Part shown: positions 9,414 to 19,400 of the stretch, piece by piece | Position numbering within the stretch: the first letter of the stretch is position 1 | How the letters are laid out: each line of letters starts with the position of its first letter | Notes under the pieces: model-generated | Told to the model about the DNA's origin: nothing | Databases searched by the model: none | Seen by the model: the letters and a program-made list of their open reading frames with translations, nothing else | Program-made: the position numbers and the translations under genes | NCBI GenBank assembly: GCA_036940085.1 | Contig: JALLBK010000261.1 | Span: 1 to 29,780, forward strand | Length of the DNA: 29,780 nt | Direction: 5' to 3' | From: Discostella pseudostelligera | Taxonomy: Eukaryota; Bacillariophyta; Thalassiosirophyceae; Thalassiosirales; Thalassiosiraceae

Positions 9414-9430
9414 AGCATCGATAATCGATG
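9414..9430. repeat. 17-base palindrome
   Basis: GCATCGAT-A-ATCGATGC: perfect 8-base arms around one base, in a stretch dense in CGAT words (9395-9446). It may be a dimeric factor site or chance within CGAT-rich DNA. Confidence 0.6.
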
Positions 9431-9770
9431 CGATACCGTCGATGCGAGGATGTCTTCCGCGTGGAGGGGGAGTTGAGCTCGTGATTGACAGATTTTGTCA
9501 CTCACGAGAACGTCACAAGGCTACAAACAGGCTACAGTGTCACATCGGTGCTGTCGCAGTTGGCACTGAAGTCAGGACGCTGACTCCGCACTCGCTAGCT
9601 CTCGGTATCTCTTCTTCTTACTTAGTTTATGTTCTACTGAACTAGTGGGTGGTCGAAAGCGTGAGTGGGGTCGTAGTACACTCCATCGACCCTCCTACCA
9701 ACCACAACATCAACATCCGATTCAACGATGGACCATGTTCAATAAACTCTAACTAATTATTCTATTCGCC

Positions 9771-11291
9771 ATGACAATCAATTCCAATGGTCAGGGACAA
9801 AATGGGCATCATCATCGGCGTCATCGCATCGCCATGGTGTGCGACTTCTTCTACCCTCGGCTGGGAGGCGTCGAAAATCACATTTGGTCTCTGGCCCACA
9901 CCCTCCTGCGTTTGGGGCACAAGGTCATCGTCATCACACATGCGTACAACTGCCCCGATGCGGATACTTCAGCCAATTATGATGGCATAAATGGTGCTGG
10001 TGATGATGGAGTGCAAAAACGGAAAAGTAGACGATGTGGTGTGCGATATCTTCCCGGAGGGTTGAAGGTATACCACTGTCCATTTCTTCCAATGACCGAC
10101 GAGGTTTGCCTACCGACATTTACAGTGACATTTCCATTACTTCGATGGGTATTCATTCGAGAGGGGATTGAAATAGTTCATTCACATCAGGCTACGTCGG
10201 CAATGGCCAATGAGGCTATTACGTATGCTGCCGAGCTTGGATTGGCAAGTGTTTATACTGACCATTCTTTGTTTGGGTTTGATGATATTGCATCAATAGT
10301 ACTGAATAGGGTGAGTGTGCCGAACTAATTTTCGATGCTTTGGTTTGGCGACAGTTTTAGGGGTTCTTATATCTTGTTTAATACTATGGTTCATCAGGTA
10401 TTGAAAGTGACAATGTCCACAGTTGGTGCCGCGATATGTGTGTCAAAAGTATGCAGAGACAACTACATTTTAAGGGCAAATGTGCGACCGTCCATTGTCC
10501 ATGTCATTCCCAATGCGGTGGACTCGACAAGGTTTACTCCTCAACCTTTCAATCGTAGCAATAGCAGAGTAACAGTCGTGGTGGTGTCGCGTTTGGTGTA
10601 CCGAAAAGGTGTTGATCTACTGGTTGGTATTATTCCTGCAATATGTCAATCTTATCCCGAAGTTGATTTTCTAATTGGTGGAGATGGGAGCAAGAAATCA
10701 TCGTTAGAGGAAATGGTAGAGAGTGAGGGTCTTCATGATCGAGTAGAATTCCTTGGATTTGTCCCGCATAGAGATGTCCGTGACGTATTAGTCCGGGGAC
10801 ATGTCTTCCTCAACTGTTCCTTGACGGAATCATTTTGCATAGCCATACTAGAGGCAGCGTCGGCAGGCTTATTCGTCGTATCAACCAATGTAGGGGGGGT
10901 ACCAGAAGTATTGCCACAGGATATGGTTATATTGGCTGATCCGGATGTTGATTCATTAGTCAAGGGATTGTCAAAAGCCATATCGGAGAAAATTGCGGCT
11001 GTGGATCCATTTGAATTTCATCAACGAGTGAAAGACATGTACTCGTGGAGAAAAGTTGCCATGGAGACAACCAAAGTTTATGATGAAGTTTTGAATAAAC
11101 CAAGGCTTACATTCTTGCAACGATTGGATCGTTACAAGGGTGTTGGGGGGATTGCAGGATATATCGTCTGCATATTGGCAGTTACTTTGCATTTTGTTGT
11201 TTCTTTTGTTGAATGGCGGCAACCCCGATATCTTATCGATGTTGTTCCTGACATTTGTTGTGATTCACACGATGATAAGAAAAAGCGGTAA
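9771..11291 (+). CDS. PIGA: PIG-A/GPI3, catalytic subunit of GPI N-acetylglucosaminyltransferase (two exons)
   Basis: Exons 9771-10310 and 10398-11291, joined across an 87-bp GTGAGT...CAG intron in phase 0, give 477 residues, close to the 484 of human PIG-A. It transfers GlcNAc from UDP-GlcNAc to phosphatidylinositol on the cytosolic face of the ER, the first step of GPI-anchor synthesis. It is a GT4-type glycosyltransferase. Evidence: the N-terminal CDFFYPRLGGVENHIW, then HSHQATSAMANEA and YTDHSLFGFDD, and after the splice VIPNAVD, VVVSRLVYRKGVDLL and the donor-binding EX7E motif (E324 to E332, ESFCIAILE). A hydrophobic segment near residues 435-455 (IAGYIVCILAVTLHFVVSF) anchors the C-terminus, as in PIG-A. 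The intron contains an in-frame stop, so splicing is required. Confidence 0.96.
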
Positions 11292-11398
11292 CAGGCTTCC
11301 AATAATCATCGTCAAAACTAGCATGATGTGGATGTAACGGAATTGGCTAACCATTAAGATGCAAATTCGATCTTCAAAATTCCTATCCCACAATTATC
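11292..11398. terminator. short convergent 3' region
   Basis: Only 107 bp separate the stop codons of PIG-A (+) and the nucleolar-type gene (-), so the two 3' UTRs and polyadenylation signals must share or overlap this stretch. No specific signal can be named with confidence. Confidence 0.4.
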
Positions 11399-12385
11399 TC
11401 ACTTCTTCTTGCAGAGAAACAAAGTGGCCGCCTGACCAGGTCGATGTCCCACCCCCAAACGATTCAATTTCCTCGATCGTTTCCATGTCTCTTCATCTTT
11501 GCTCTGACGCTTCCGACTATCGGAACTTCGTGCTTTCGATATCCCGCTGGACATACTCCCTCGCGCGAATATTGTGGCCGCCTTCGAGGGTGCCATCCCT
11601 AATGTTGCCGATACGAGAAGTTGGCGTTCACCGCCGTTGGCGTAAGTAGCTTCATTGTTGGATTCTGCCTCATCTCCTATTCCACCAAGGGCAACTACCT
11701 CAATATTTTGATTAATTGGATGAGGTCCAGCCGCTGTGCCGTAATCCCCCTCTACGACGAATGTGGTGTGCTTCCCTAATAATCTCTTCTGCTGTTTCTT
11801 TTTTTGCTTCTTATCTTGCTTCATCTGTTGACTATGCGAAGCTCGTTCTGAATCAACCATTTTGAAGAAGTCATCTGTTAACAACAGATCCTCCTCCTCG
11901 TCCTCTTCATCGTCATCATCAGCACCGCTTTCATCCTCAATCTCGACATCGTCATTCTCAACCTTTGATGCATTGTCTTCCACAATGATATCACTCTTCT
12001 TCCTTCGTTTCTTTTTCGATGCAATTTCCTTGGATATCTTTCGTTCCACATCTCGTGACTGTTGTGTTGATGCACGTGCGGCACTGCCTGTTACCTCCTC
12101 GACAGCATCATCATCGTCATAACTGTTCTCAGTGTCTGCAGTATTAGATTTCTTGTTTGCATGAACATTGGTGCCGCTTTCATCTTCGGCTCTATCAGAG
12201 GGACGGCTTTCCTCGCTATCCCCATCATGCCGCACCTGCAAGTTGTCGTTGTCGCCAACACCAGCAGCATTATCATCGTCATCGGCAAACGCAATCTTTT
12301 TGTTCTTTGGCGCATCGGATATGATCGCACCAGACAATCGGGCCTTGTTGGCTGCCTCTGTTGCCTGCCGAGCCGATCTCCTCAT
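11399..12385 (-). CDS. acidic/basic probable nucleolar protein, possibly UTP16/BUD21-like
   Basis: Single-exon frame of 328 residues starting at an ATG at 12385. The start MRRSARQATEAANKARL is basic. The next ~165 residues alternate Asp/Glu runs with Lys clusters (KKKRRKKSD near residue 128, a long Asp/Glu block ending DLLLTDDFFKMVD). KQDKKQKKKQQKR follows. The C-terminal third is more conserved-looking: HTTFVVEGDYG, ISKARSSDSRKRQS and ETWKRSRKLNRLGVGHRPG. Alternating acidic and basic tracts with a Lys-rich end are typical of ribosome-biogenesis proteins. The overall plan recalls the U3 snoRNA-associated UTP16 family, but I see no diagnostic motif, so this is a weak guess. A hydrophobic or membrane segment is absent. 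It diverges from the phosphatase-acetyltransferase gene. Confidence 0.65.
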   Translation of the reverse strand: MRRSARQATEAANKARLSGAIISDAPKNKKIAFADDDDNAAGVGDNDNLQVRHDGDSEESRPSDRAEDESGTNVHANKKSNTADTENSYDDDDAVEEVTGSAARASTQQSRDVERKISKEIASKKKRRKKSDIIVEDNASKVENDDVEIEDESGADDDDEEDEEEDLLLTDDFFKMVDSERASHSQQMKQDKKQKKKQQKRLLGKHTTFVVEGDYGTAAGPHPINQNIEVVALGGIGDEAESNNEATYANGGERQLLVSATLGMAPSKAATIFARGSMSSGISKARSSDSRKRQSKDEETWKRSRKLNRLGVGHRPGQAATLFLCKKK

Positions 12386-12546
12386 TATTACTCCTCTTCA
12401 ATATTGTCGTCAGTATCGATGGCGACAGCCGCGACAGCGACATCGGCGTCCGATCATCGCGGTCAGTCTCTTGTCTCTTGTTCTCGTTCTCAAGGTGTTG
12501 TGTGGTCGAGAGGGCGAACACGTCTGGCCGACCCCACACGAGAATT

Positions 12547-12554
12547 GGCGGGAA
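12547..12554. promoter_or_regulatory. E2F-like site
   Basis: TTGGCGGGAA on the plus strand (TTCCCGCCAA on the minus), at the edge of the minisatellite and about 160 bp upstream of the nucleolar-type gene's ATG. Identical in its core to the site at 21776-21785. Confidence 0.35.
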
Positions 12555-12866
12555 TTCTACATATATAGGAATTTATACAACCACCGAATCAAGGGTAGTA
12601 CTAATTCCTTCCTACTACTGCCAATACAAGGGTAAAACTAATTCCTCTGTAGATTTTGTAGATTTCTTCACATATAGGAATTCATACTACCGCCAAATCA
12701 AGGGTAGTACAAATTCCTCTGTAAATTTTGTAGATTTCTATATATATAGGAATTCATACGACCATCAAATCGAGGGCAATTCTAATTCCTTTGTAAATAG
12801 CGGAGATTTCTACATATAGAGGAATTCCTGCCACCGCCAAATGAAGGGTAGTACCAATTCCTCTGA
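12553..12866. repeat. 72-bp minisatellite whose unit forms a hairpin
   Basis: The anchor (A/G)AGGG recurs at 12628, 12700, 12772 and 12844, exactly 72 bp apart. An additional anchor at 12591 starts a shortened 37-bp copy, as if 35 bp had been deleted. Each unit contains AGGAATTCATACTACC, a ~10-base spacer, and GGGTAGTACAAATTCCT: an inverted repeat with about 14 of 16 bases pairing (best at 12676-12718). The 72-bp period allows 24-residue repeats in one frame, but this frame stops in the third full unit, so I regard the array as non-coding. Confidence 0.85.
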
Positions 12867-13098
12867 GATGTCCTAACGCAGTCGGCTATCGATCTATCGT
12901 TCCCGGCCGGCCGGTCTCCCGCCTCCATCCGTCGACGATGACTGACTCATTGTCATGTGGCGCGAGCAGCACGAGATTATGTGATGACGACCTATGACGA
13001 TGGCGATGGCACGCGATGGCGATGGAGATTCAAAAATTCAATTCATCTGAAATGAAGGGCACATAATACGACGAATAATCAATACTAGCTCCTCCATT

Positions 13099-14689
13099 AT
13101 GTCTGAAGAAGGCCAAGTTCGACGCTCCATCTCCATCCGGTTAATCCGTCATGCTGAAAGCTGCAACAATCAAGTCTATCGAGACGCTCGACGACTATTT
13201 CGTGGTGGAACTCCCGACTTTGATCTACAGGGTTGGCTGAAATATGTCGATGATCGACGATCGGCCGATCCAGGCATCTCCGACATTGGGACGATACAGG
13301 CGAAGAAGTTGTCGGAATATTTGAAAACACACTTGCTAAACCAGGCGAGTCGTCCTGTGCGGTTTGTTGTAAGTCCGATGCGTAGGACGATTGAGACGAT
13401 ATTGCCAACTCTCGTGGTGTTGAATCAACATAATAACAGTGGCGGTGACGGTGCTGGTGGTACTACAACCAACGAATCAAAAGTTACTGCATGCAATATC
13501 ATGATTAATGGATTTTACTTCGAGAGCGAAGGTTGTCATGTCCGAGATAGGGTGGAGCCGGGTATGAATGCAAATGAAATCAATGCATCCCTCTTGCACC
13601 CCGCTGGAGTGATGAATGCATCCTTTGTTGGATTCCAAAGCGGAGAAGAGAATGGCTGGTATGCCCATGGAAAGGGGGAAGAAACTCGACCTGAATCGGA
13701 AGAGAGGTGAGTACTGAATTCTAATGGATAGGATGAATTGTTTTGCTTAATGAATTTGACATTCACCCAAACATCTCCTCCCTTTACGTGCAAATACTGA
13801 AAGAGCTGCCAAGTTTTATGTTTGGATGACAGAATATCTCGACCAACAACTGCGTGAGGTAGAACAAGAGGACGTCGCCGATATCTTTGATGCGGGGGTA
13901 ACTCTTCCCGGTGAAGAGAATGAAAAGGATCACGATCGATTAGGACCGCGGACGCGACGTAGGCGAACTGCAATATTCGTAGGCCATGGGGATTTCATGA
14001 GTTTGGTGCTGAAACGTATTGTGGCGGGGTTTGGGCATGCTGTTGAGAAAGATAAAGTTCCACATAGGTCAGCCTTTGTTCACTTCAACACTGGAATAAC
14101 GGAGTTAGAGTACTTTGGGAATGGACGGTTCTTAGTCATGTCTCACAATACAATTCCTCATCTATCCGATCCAGAGGGCAGCTGCTTTATTACCGGTGGT
14201 TCGTTGAAAGATGGGTGGTCGTATCTTATGCCTTACGATGGTTGTCTTGATTCGGAGGTATCAATTGCATTTTCCGATGAGGTGCAACCCAATGTTCATG
14301 AACAAACCGAGGCACTACGCAGTCTCTATCTAACGAAGAAAGAATCCACCGCATCCAACGATGACACAGATGACGACGCCGGAACGGAACTAACAATTGT
14401 TGTGAAACGAGGTTTGCAAGTAGTTGGATGTGCACAACTCAATGACAAGACTGGGCGGCTGAGTGATGTAATTGTTCGACCCTCTGCCCGTAGAAGCCAG
14501 GTTGGTCGGAGTTTGATTGATGCAGTGAAGAATCATGCGAAGAAGTCGAACATCGAAAAAATTGTTGCACATCCAGACACATTAGATAGCAAAGTATTCT
14601 TTGAGAAAGTAGGCTTCAGTGCGGTCGACGAAGGTGAAAATGGCGGTGAATATTCAAGTTCTATTGTTCGAATGGAGTGTAAGCTGTGA
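13099..14689 (+). CDS. histidine phosphatase (phosphoglycerate mutase-like) fused to a GNAT acetyltransferase domain (two exons)
   Basis: Exons 13099-13706 and 13804-14689, joined in phase 2 over a 97-bp GTGAGT...GAAAG intron, give 497 residues. Residues 12-270 form a histidine phosphatase domain. LIRHAES supplies the phospho-accepting His, DPGISDIGTIQAKKL and VSPMRRTIET follow, and the second His lies in IFVGHGDFM. Two insertions rich in Asn/Gly and Glu/Arg lengthen it. Residues about 398-490 look like a GNAT N-acetyltransferase: GCAQL, then LSDVIVRPSARRSQVGRSLIDA, in which RRSQVG resembles the R/Q-x-x-G-x-G/A acetyl-CoA loop, and KVFFEKVGFSAVDEG as the usual C-terminal strand. The splice joins an RAAKFYVWM segment expected of the phosphatase fold. 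Substrates are unknown; no targeting signal is apparent. Confidence 0.82.
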
Positions 14690-14887
14690 TTTCTAATACG
14701 ATAAACTAATTAGCTCATCTGAGATAAAAACAACTTGATCCTCACTGAAATACGAAATAACCTCATCGGATGAACCTGCGCTGAAAAAACATATTGTTAC
14801 CCTCATCCTCATGGACCCGAGAATCCACATCCTGCCTCCAGCCATTCAAACTTTAGTTGAACCACTTCTCCATGCCTACGCCAAAAT
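14690..14887. terminator. convergent 3' region
   Basis: 198 bp between two inward-facing genes, presumably both 3' UTRs. Nothing specific is recognised. The sequence at 14808-14830 (CATGGACCCGAGAATCCACA) partly repeats words found at 14897-14915 in the 3' end of the NDK gene (CATAGACCCAAGAATCCACA), suggesting a small duplication. Confidence 0.4.
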
Positions 14888-15842
14888 CTAGCCCTCATAG
14901 ACCCAAGAATCCACAGTTTTCTTCCAATCATTGACGCCCTCAGGGAACCACATTTTCAATTCATGCTCCGCCGACTCGGGTGAGTCGCTTCCATGGCAGA
15001 TATTGCGGCCCAAATCTATCGAGTAGTCACCGCGAATGGACCCTGGTTTGGATGCCAATGGTTGAGTCTCTCCGAGCATCTGTCGGCCCTGATTGATAAT
15101 ATCTTTTCCCTCCCAGCACATGCAGATAATGGGTCCAGAAGAGAAGAACTTGCACAAACTTTATGGTGGGATACGATGTTTGAGATTCAGTGGGAAATTG
15201 TAAAGTGAGGTGATTGTGCACCATGTAGCTCAGAACGGAGCAAGTGCACTGATTGACTTACGATGGGTAGAAAGGCTTTTTGGAGAGGTCTTTGTAATGA
15301 TTCTGAGCCATTTCAAGCGTAGGCCATACCATCTTCAAGCCAACAAGCTACATGTTTGACATACCACAAATGGATAATATTGAGTTGTTAGTTGTCACTT
15401 GATTGATCGGTATGTGTATTCGTTTACAAACCTTGTAACCACGTTTCTCAAATCGAGCAATAATGTCACCAATGAGACCACGCTGAACACCATCTGGTTT
15501 GACTGCCAAGAAGGTGCGCTCTCGGTTAGTTCCAGGCACTCCTTGGACAGGAATGACATCACACTGGACGGCAAATTTGTTGCTGTTGTCATTTTGATAG
15601 GCCATCATCGCAGTTGCTCCAACAAAAGCAATGCTAGCAAGTTTGGTTGCTCCCGACGAAGCGGTGGCGGCACGGACGGCCATGGACTGCAGGTTGATAG
15701 TGCCGATATTAATGATAATGAGAGAAGAAATAGCAATCGACGAGTGAGATTCGACATTATGCCAACGTACCGATACCCCACGACGAGTGGCGGCTCTACG
15801 TGCGGCTGTGGTCGCGATGGAACGGGTAGCAGTGGATAACAT
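14888..15842 (-). CDS. nucleoside diphosphate kinase with organellar presequence (four exons)
   Basis: Exons 15842-15771, 15686-15432, 15347-15262 and 15158-14888 agree in phase and give 227 residues. The catalytic core is clear: [72 protein letters not shown] (with the phospho-accepting His in NICHGSD) and the C-terminal [10 protein letters not shown]. The enzyme moves the gamma-phosphate between nucleoside triphosphates and diphosphates by a ping-pong mechanism. The N-terminus is rich in Arg, Ser and Ala with no acidic residues ([20 protein letters not shown]), then a hydrophobic stretch ending [10 protein letters not shown], suggesting mitochondrial import, perhaps to the intermembrane space. 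An upstream in-frame ATG at 15902 would add 20 residues; the 15842 ATG has the better AACC context. Intron 3 ends in AAAG. Confidence 0.93.
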
Positions 15843-16460
15843 GGTTGGAATTATAGAACTAGCTTTGCGCAAAGATGGGAGGAGAAAAGATAATGTAAGC
15901 ATGTCCAGATATTGGAGCAAACCTAGGCGAATACGGGGCGACGACCATCGATTGTCGTTTCAGTTTCAAGTCGTTGCTTGACGACATCGATCCTACGTCA
16001 AAGATAGCCTCTCGAGCATCCCGATCGAAAAGCCATCGCTGCAAACTCGCACCATGAAATAACGATTGTCCAATGAACGCACCTTCGGCTCCGGGGGATG
16101 AATTGAATAGAATTGAATTATATATGGTATGTGGTATGGTAAGAGTACACGAGAACGAGAGTGACGGACGCACAAAGCAAAAGATCGTAAAGATCGCGAC
16201 GAAGCGAATCTGAGTTCCACGTGTCAGTTTCCCACACCTCCTCTCGAAAAGAGCGCCAAAAAGGCGAGAGTGAGCGATTTCTCATTTTCTACAATGCCTC
16301 TGTAGAACAAAACTAGTGACGTCACCAACTAGAACGGAGAAGAAGGAAGAAGCGAACTTTCCGCCGCCGCGGCCGCCCACGCACGAGCTCGACCGAGCGA
16401 AGCCGTAGCGGCAGAATTTTGAAACAATAGCGGCAGACAATAACAATAGGATATTTCCTC
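15843..16460. other. divergent intergenic region between NDK and WDR44-like
   Basis: 618 bp shared upstream region. It has a GAATTGAATA/GAATTGAATT near-duplication (about 16100-16120), an AT-rich TATATATGG stretch, an E2F-like GCGCCAAAAA at 16253-16262, and a GC-rich CCGCCGCCGCGGCCGCC stretch near 16360-16377. No gene supported. Confidence 0.5.
16253..16262. promoter_or_regulatory. E2F-like site (TTTTTGGCGC on minus strand)
   Basis: GCGCCAAAAA on the plus strand matches the E2F consensus TTTSSCGC in its TTTGGCGC form when read on the minus strand. It is about 200 bp from the WDR44-like ATG and 410 bp from the NDK ATG. Confidence 0.35.
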
Positions 16461-19400
16461 ATGAAGAGCATGCAGCGACAATCGAGCAGCAGCTCCGGCG
16501 ACGCGGATGAGTTCTTTGATGCCGCAGAGCAGCTAGTTGATGACGATGACGATACCACTGCCGCCGCCGCCGCCACGATACCGGAGGAGGAATGCCCATC
16601 GCCATCGCTATCGCTCGAAAAGTCAAGTCCGGGTGTTGGTGTTGGCGGCGAATTGCAAAAGCAAATGTCTACAACAGATGAACGCCAATATAAAATGCAT
16701 GCACTTCAGCTACAGGAGAGTGAAACTTGGATGTCGGCAAGATGCATAGCAAAGAATTCGAGCGACGAAACCACTTCAACGAAGGAGAAATCAAATATCA
16801 TATATTCAAGATCTTTGTTAGACGTGATGACAATGACTGAGAGCGCGAGTTACGACGACAGTGCGGGCGAGAAGCACGATCAGGAAATTCTGAGCAGCGA
16901 AAGCGCCGTGGTGGACATCATGAAGGTTGATTTAATACATGAGGCAGAATTAGAGAATGCCATTGAAGCTACCAACAGTGCTCCTGTTCCCGCTATCGCC
17001 ACAGACCGGGCAGATTCATCACCTATATCTGACCAGAATATTTATAATGTTTCAACCGAATCAATGGAAGAGGTCACTCGACGAGATTACGACGATGACG
17101 AATTACAAACATTGGGCAATTTGGTGGACAAATTACAAACTATTGATCATTCTCGAAAAATCGACAACAAAGAAAATCTCATTGATGAACGAATTGGTGC
17201 GGCTAAGGAAGGAAGTAAGATCTGTGAAGTCGACAAACCTGATAAGGAAAAGGAGAGTGTTCAACAAGAGGATAGTCCAGAAAAATACCTGACTCCCAAC
17301 AGAGCGATGGATTGTGGTCGGCTCACTGATGTTGTTTGCAATATCAAGTCTCCGTTAGAAACATTCTACCTAATGTGCCCTATCGATCTAAAAGGGGAAG
17401 AAGAACGGGAGCAGAAAACGTCACCAATGCGAACTAGCTTTACAATGCGAACTAGCTGTTCAGACGAAGATGGTGGAGTTCGGTCAGTGACTCCGCCTAG
17501 AGTGACTCCGCCGCCACTTCGAATGAATTCCATCAACGGAAAGCAGCTGCACTGGGACAGTGATTCAAGTGATTCTGATAATGATTCAACGAATAAGTTC
17601 CAAATGATAGACAAAGATACTGGTCGAGTTCACGACATACGAGACGTGATGAAGGAGATTGACGAGGCAGGGATTTGTGATGCATTGGACACTAGATACA
17701 CCCTCCTGCCTACGAAAACCCAGTTGCAATATCAGCGCCAATCATCAATGATTGAACAGAACGATTCAAGAGACAGCGAAGAGAGTGGGATTCAAGCCGT
17801 ATCGAGCATCGATTCACTTGCTGTGGGAGAGGACAAATCAACTGGACGGAAAAAGAGTAGCATCAAGTTCCCCCCTATGGCATCTAGTAAATTGGCGGCC
17901 AATGTCAGGAAAGGTGTGACAGGAATAGCAACATCGCGACAGGCGAAGCTCAACAAGAAACGTAATTCACCTGCAGATATACTTCCCAGTAATGCGGTCT
18001 ATGTGAAGTCACAGAAACAAAACAAAAGTACGACCACCGGAACAGGCGAGCAATCCCAAGGTGCGAAAGCGGGTTCGTCATTCAATCCCATGCTCCTCAT
18101 TAAGACAATTCCCAACGTGCATAAGGGACCCGCGTGGTGTGCATCCTTCAGTAGAGATGGTCGATTCCTTGCAACTGGTGGGGAAGATGGTAATGTCTGC
18201 ATTTGGGCCGTTTCACCAAAATCGAAAATTATGCATCCAGAAGGGGTGATGCCTTCGCTGGAGGGAATATCTTTGGACGTAGCACCTAGTAAAAGTTTCG
18301 AAACTGATGATTGCAGTGCGAAGACTCAAACGTCCCACCTTCACTTCATCGGCAATGGTCCTGAGCTTGCTACGAATTTGGAAATCTTGTCTTCAGATCC
18401 AATCCAACGATTCAGAGATCACACTGCAGATGTAATTGACTTGTCGTGGAGTCGTACTAATTTTCTTCTCTCGGCGTCCCTTGACTGTTCAGTGCGGCTC
18501 TATCACCATTCCAAGTTTGGCTGCCTTCATCTCTTCAAACACGCCAATCTCGTTGCTTCTGTTGCATTCCACCCAACTGACGACAGATACTTCATTTCTG
18601 GGGGACTTGACAAGAAATTACGGCTATGGGATATCACGGATGGTCTGGTGAAAGAGTGGTCGCAGGCGCCTGATGTCATAACTGCTGTACGATACACGCC
18701 AGATGGGAAGTATGCAGTTGCAGGGCTATTTCAGGGTCAGGTCTACTTCTACGAAGCAGATCGACTAAAATACTACACTCAAATTGCTTGTCGGAATCGA
18801 AGTGGCAAGCATAAGATGGGGAAAAAAGTCACAGGGATCAGCTTTGTACGTGAGGAGCGTGACGATTGGCTACAAGTTCAACAAAAGCTTGATCCAGAGA
18901 GTGAAGGAGTCTCCGAAAATGCCACACTATCAGAAAAGTTCAGTGATCGAAGCAGAGGAATGGTGAAGATGATGTCGTCGGCATTCCGAAAAATCTCCTC
19001 TCGTGCGGAAGCTCTACGGTACACAGAACGAATGCTCGTATCCACCAATGATTCTCGTGTGAGACTGTACGGGCTGAATGATTTTTGTCTCGTCCGAAAG
19101 TACAAAGGACATTCCAATTATAGCATGCAAATTCGTGCACGTATATCTGACTCAGGAAGCCACATTGCATGTGGGTCAGAATCCGGACATGTCTTCATTT
19201 GGGAAACGTTGGACAAGAACAAACCAAAGAAAAACAATGTCAGCATTAGTGCCACTTCGACTCATGACAAAACCAAGTATTCTGACTATTTTGAGGCCAG
19301 CAAGGCGTCTCTACCGATCGTGACAGACACGGTGTTCTTCCGACCCAAGAGCATGATCGAAGCATTGCTGTCTAGCGATAAGGTATTTCCCTTTGCGTTG

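Larger units (their letters stand above)
8379..9770. other. long divergent intergenic region between mitochondrial carrier and PIG-A
   Basis: 1.39 kb, the longest gap in the window. It includes short open frames on both strands (for example 8895-9092 +, 8513-8965 -, 9118-9306 -, 9349-9645 +), but these lack recognisable domains, several begin with TTG, and their Arg or Pro runs look like translated simple repeats. Contents I can point to: E2F-like sites and a 26-bp duplication at 8629-8725, and a 17-base palindrome at 9414-9430. Confidence 0.5.
12386..13098. other. divergent intergenic region with minisatellite
   Basis: 713 bp between two divergent genes. It contains an E2F-like GGCGGGAA (12547-12554), the 72-bp minisatellite (12553-12866), a GC-rich GGCCGGCCGG (from 12905), and a symmetrical ATGAC-nine bases-GTCAT element around TGACTCA (near 12938-12956) that resembles a bZIP site. 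No RNA gene was recognised. Confidence 0.55.

Noticed and set aside
10335..11291. PIG-A second half as an independent gene
   Set aside because: The first codons are intron; family alignment requires joining 10310 to 10398, which keeps phase.
12361..12819. Plus-strand ORF with 24-residue repeats over the minisatellite
   Set aside because: It starts antisense inside the nucleolar-type gene, crosses the hairpin minisatellite and stops in its third full unit. The repeated peptide reflects a period divisible by three.
12553..12866. CRISPR array
   Set aside because: Units are contiguous and similar over their full 72 bp with no unique spacers, and the window is eukaryotic.
13826..14689. Separate acetyltransferase gene starting at 13826
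   Set aside because: The upstream frame joins in phase through a normal intron, and the second His of the phosphatase (GHGD) is in this part, so it is exon 2 of one gene.
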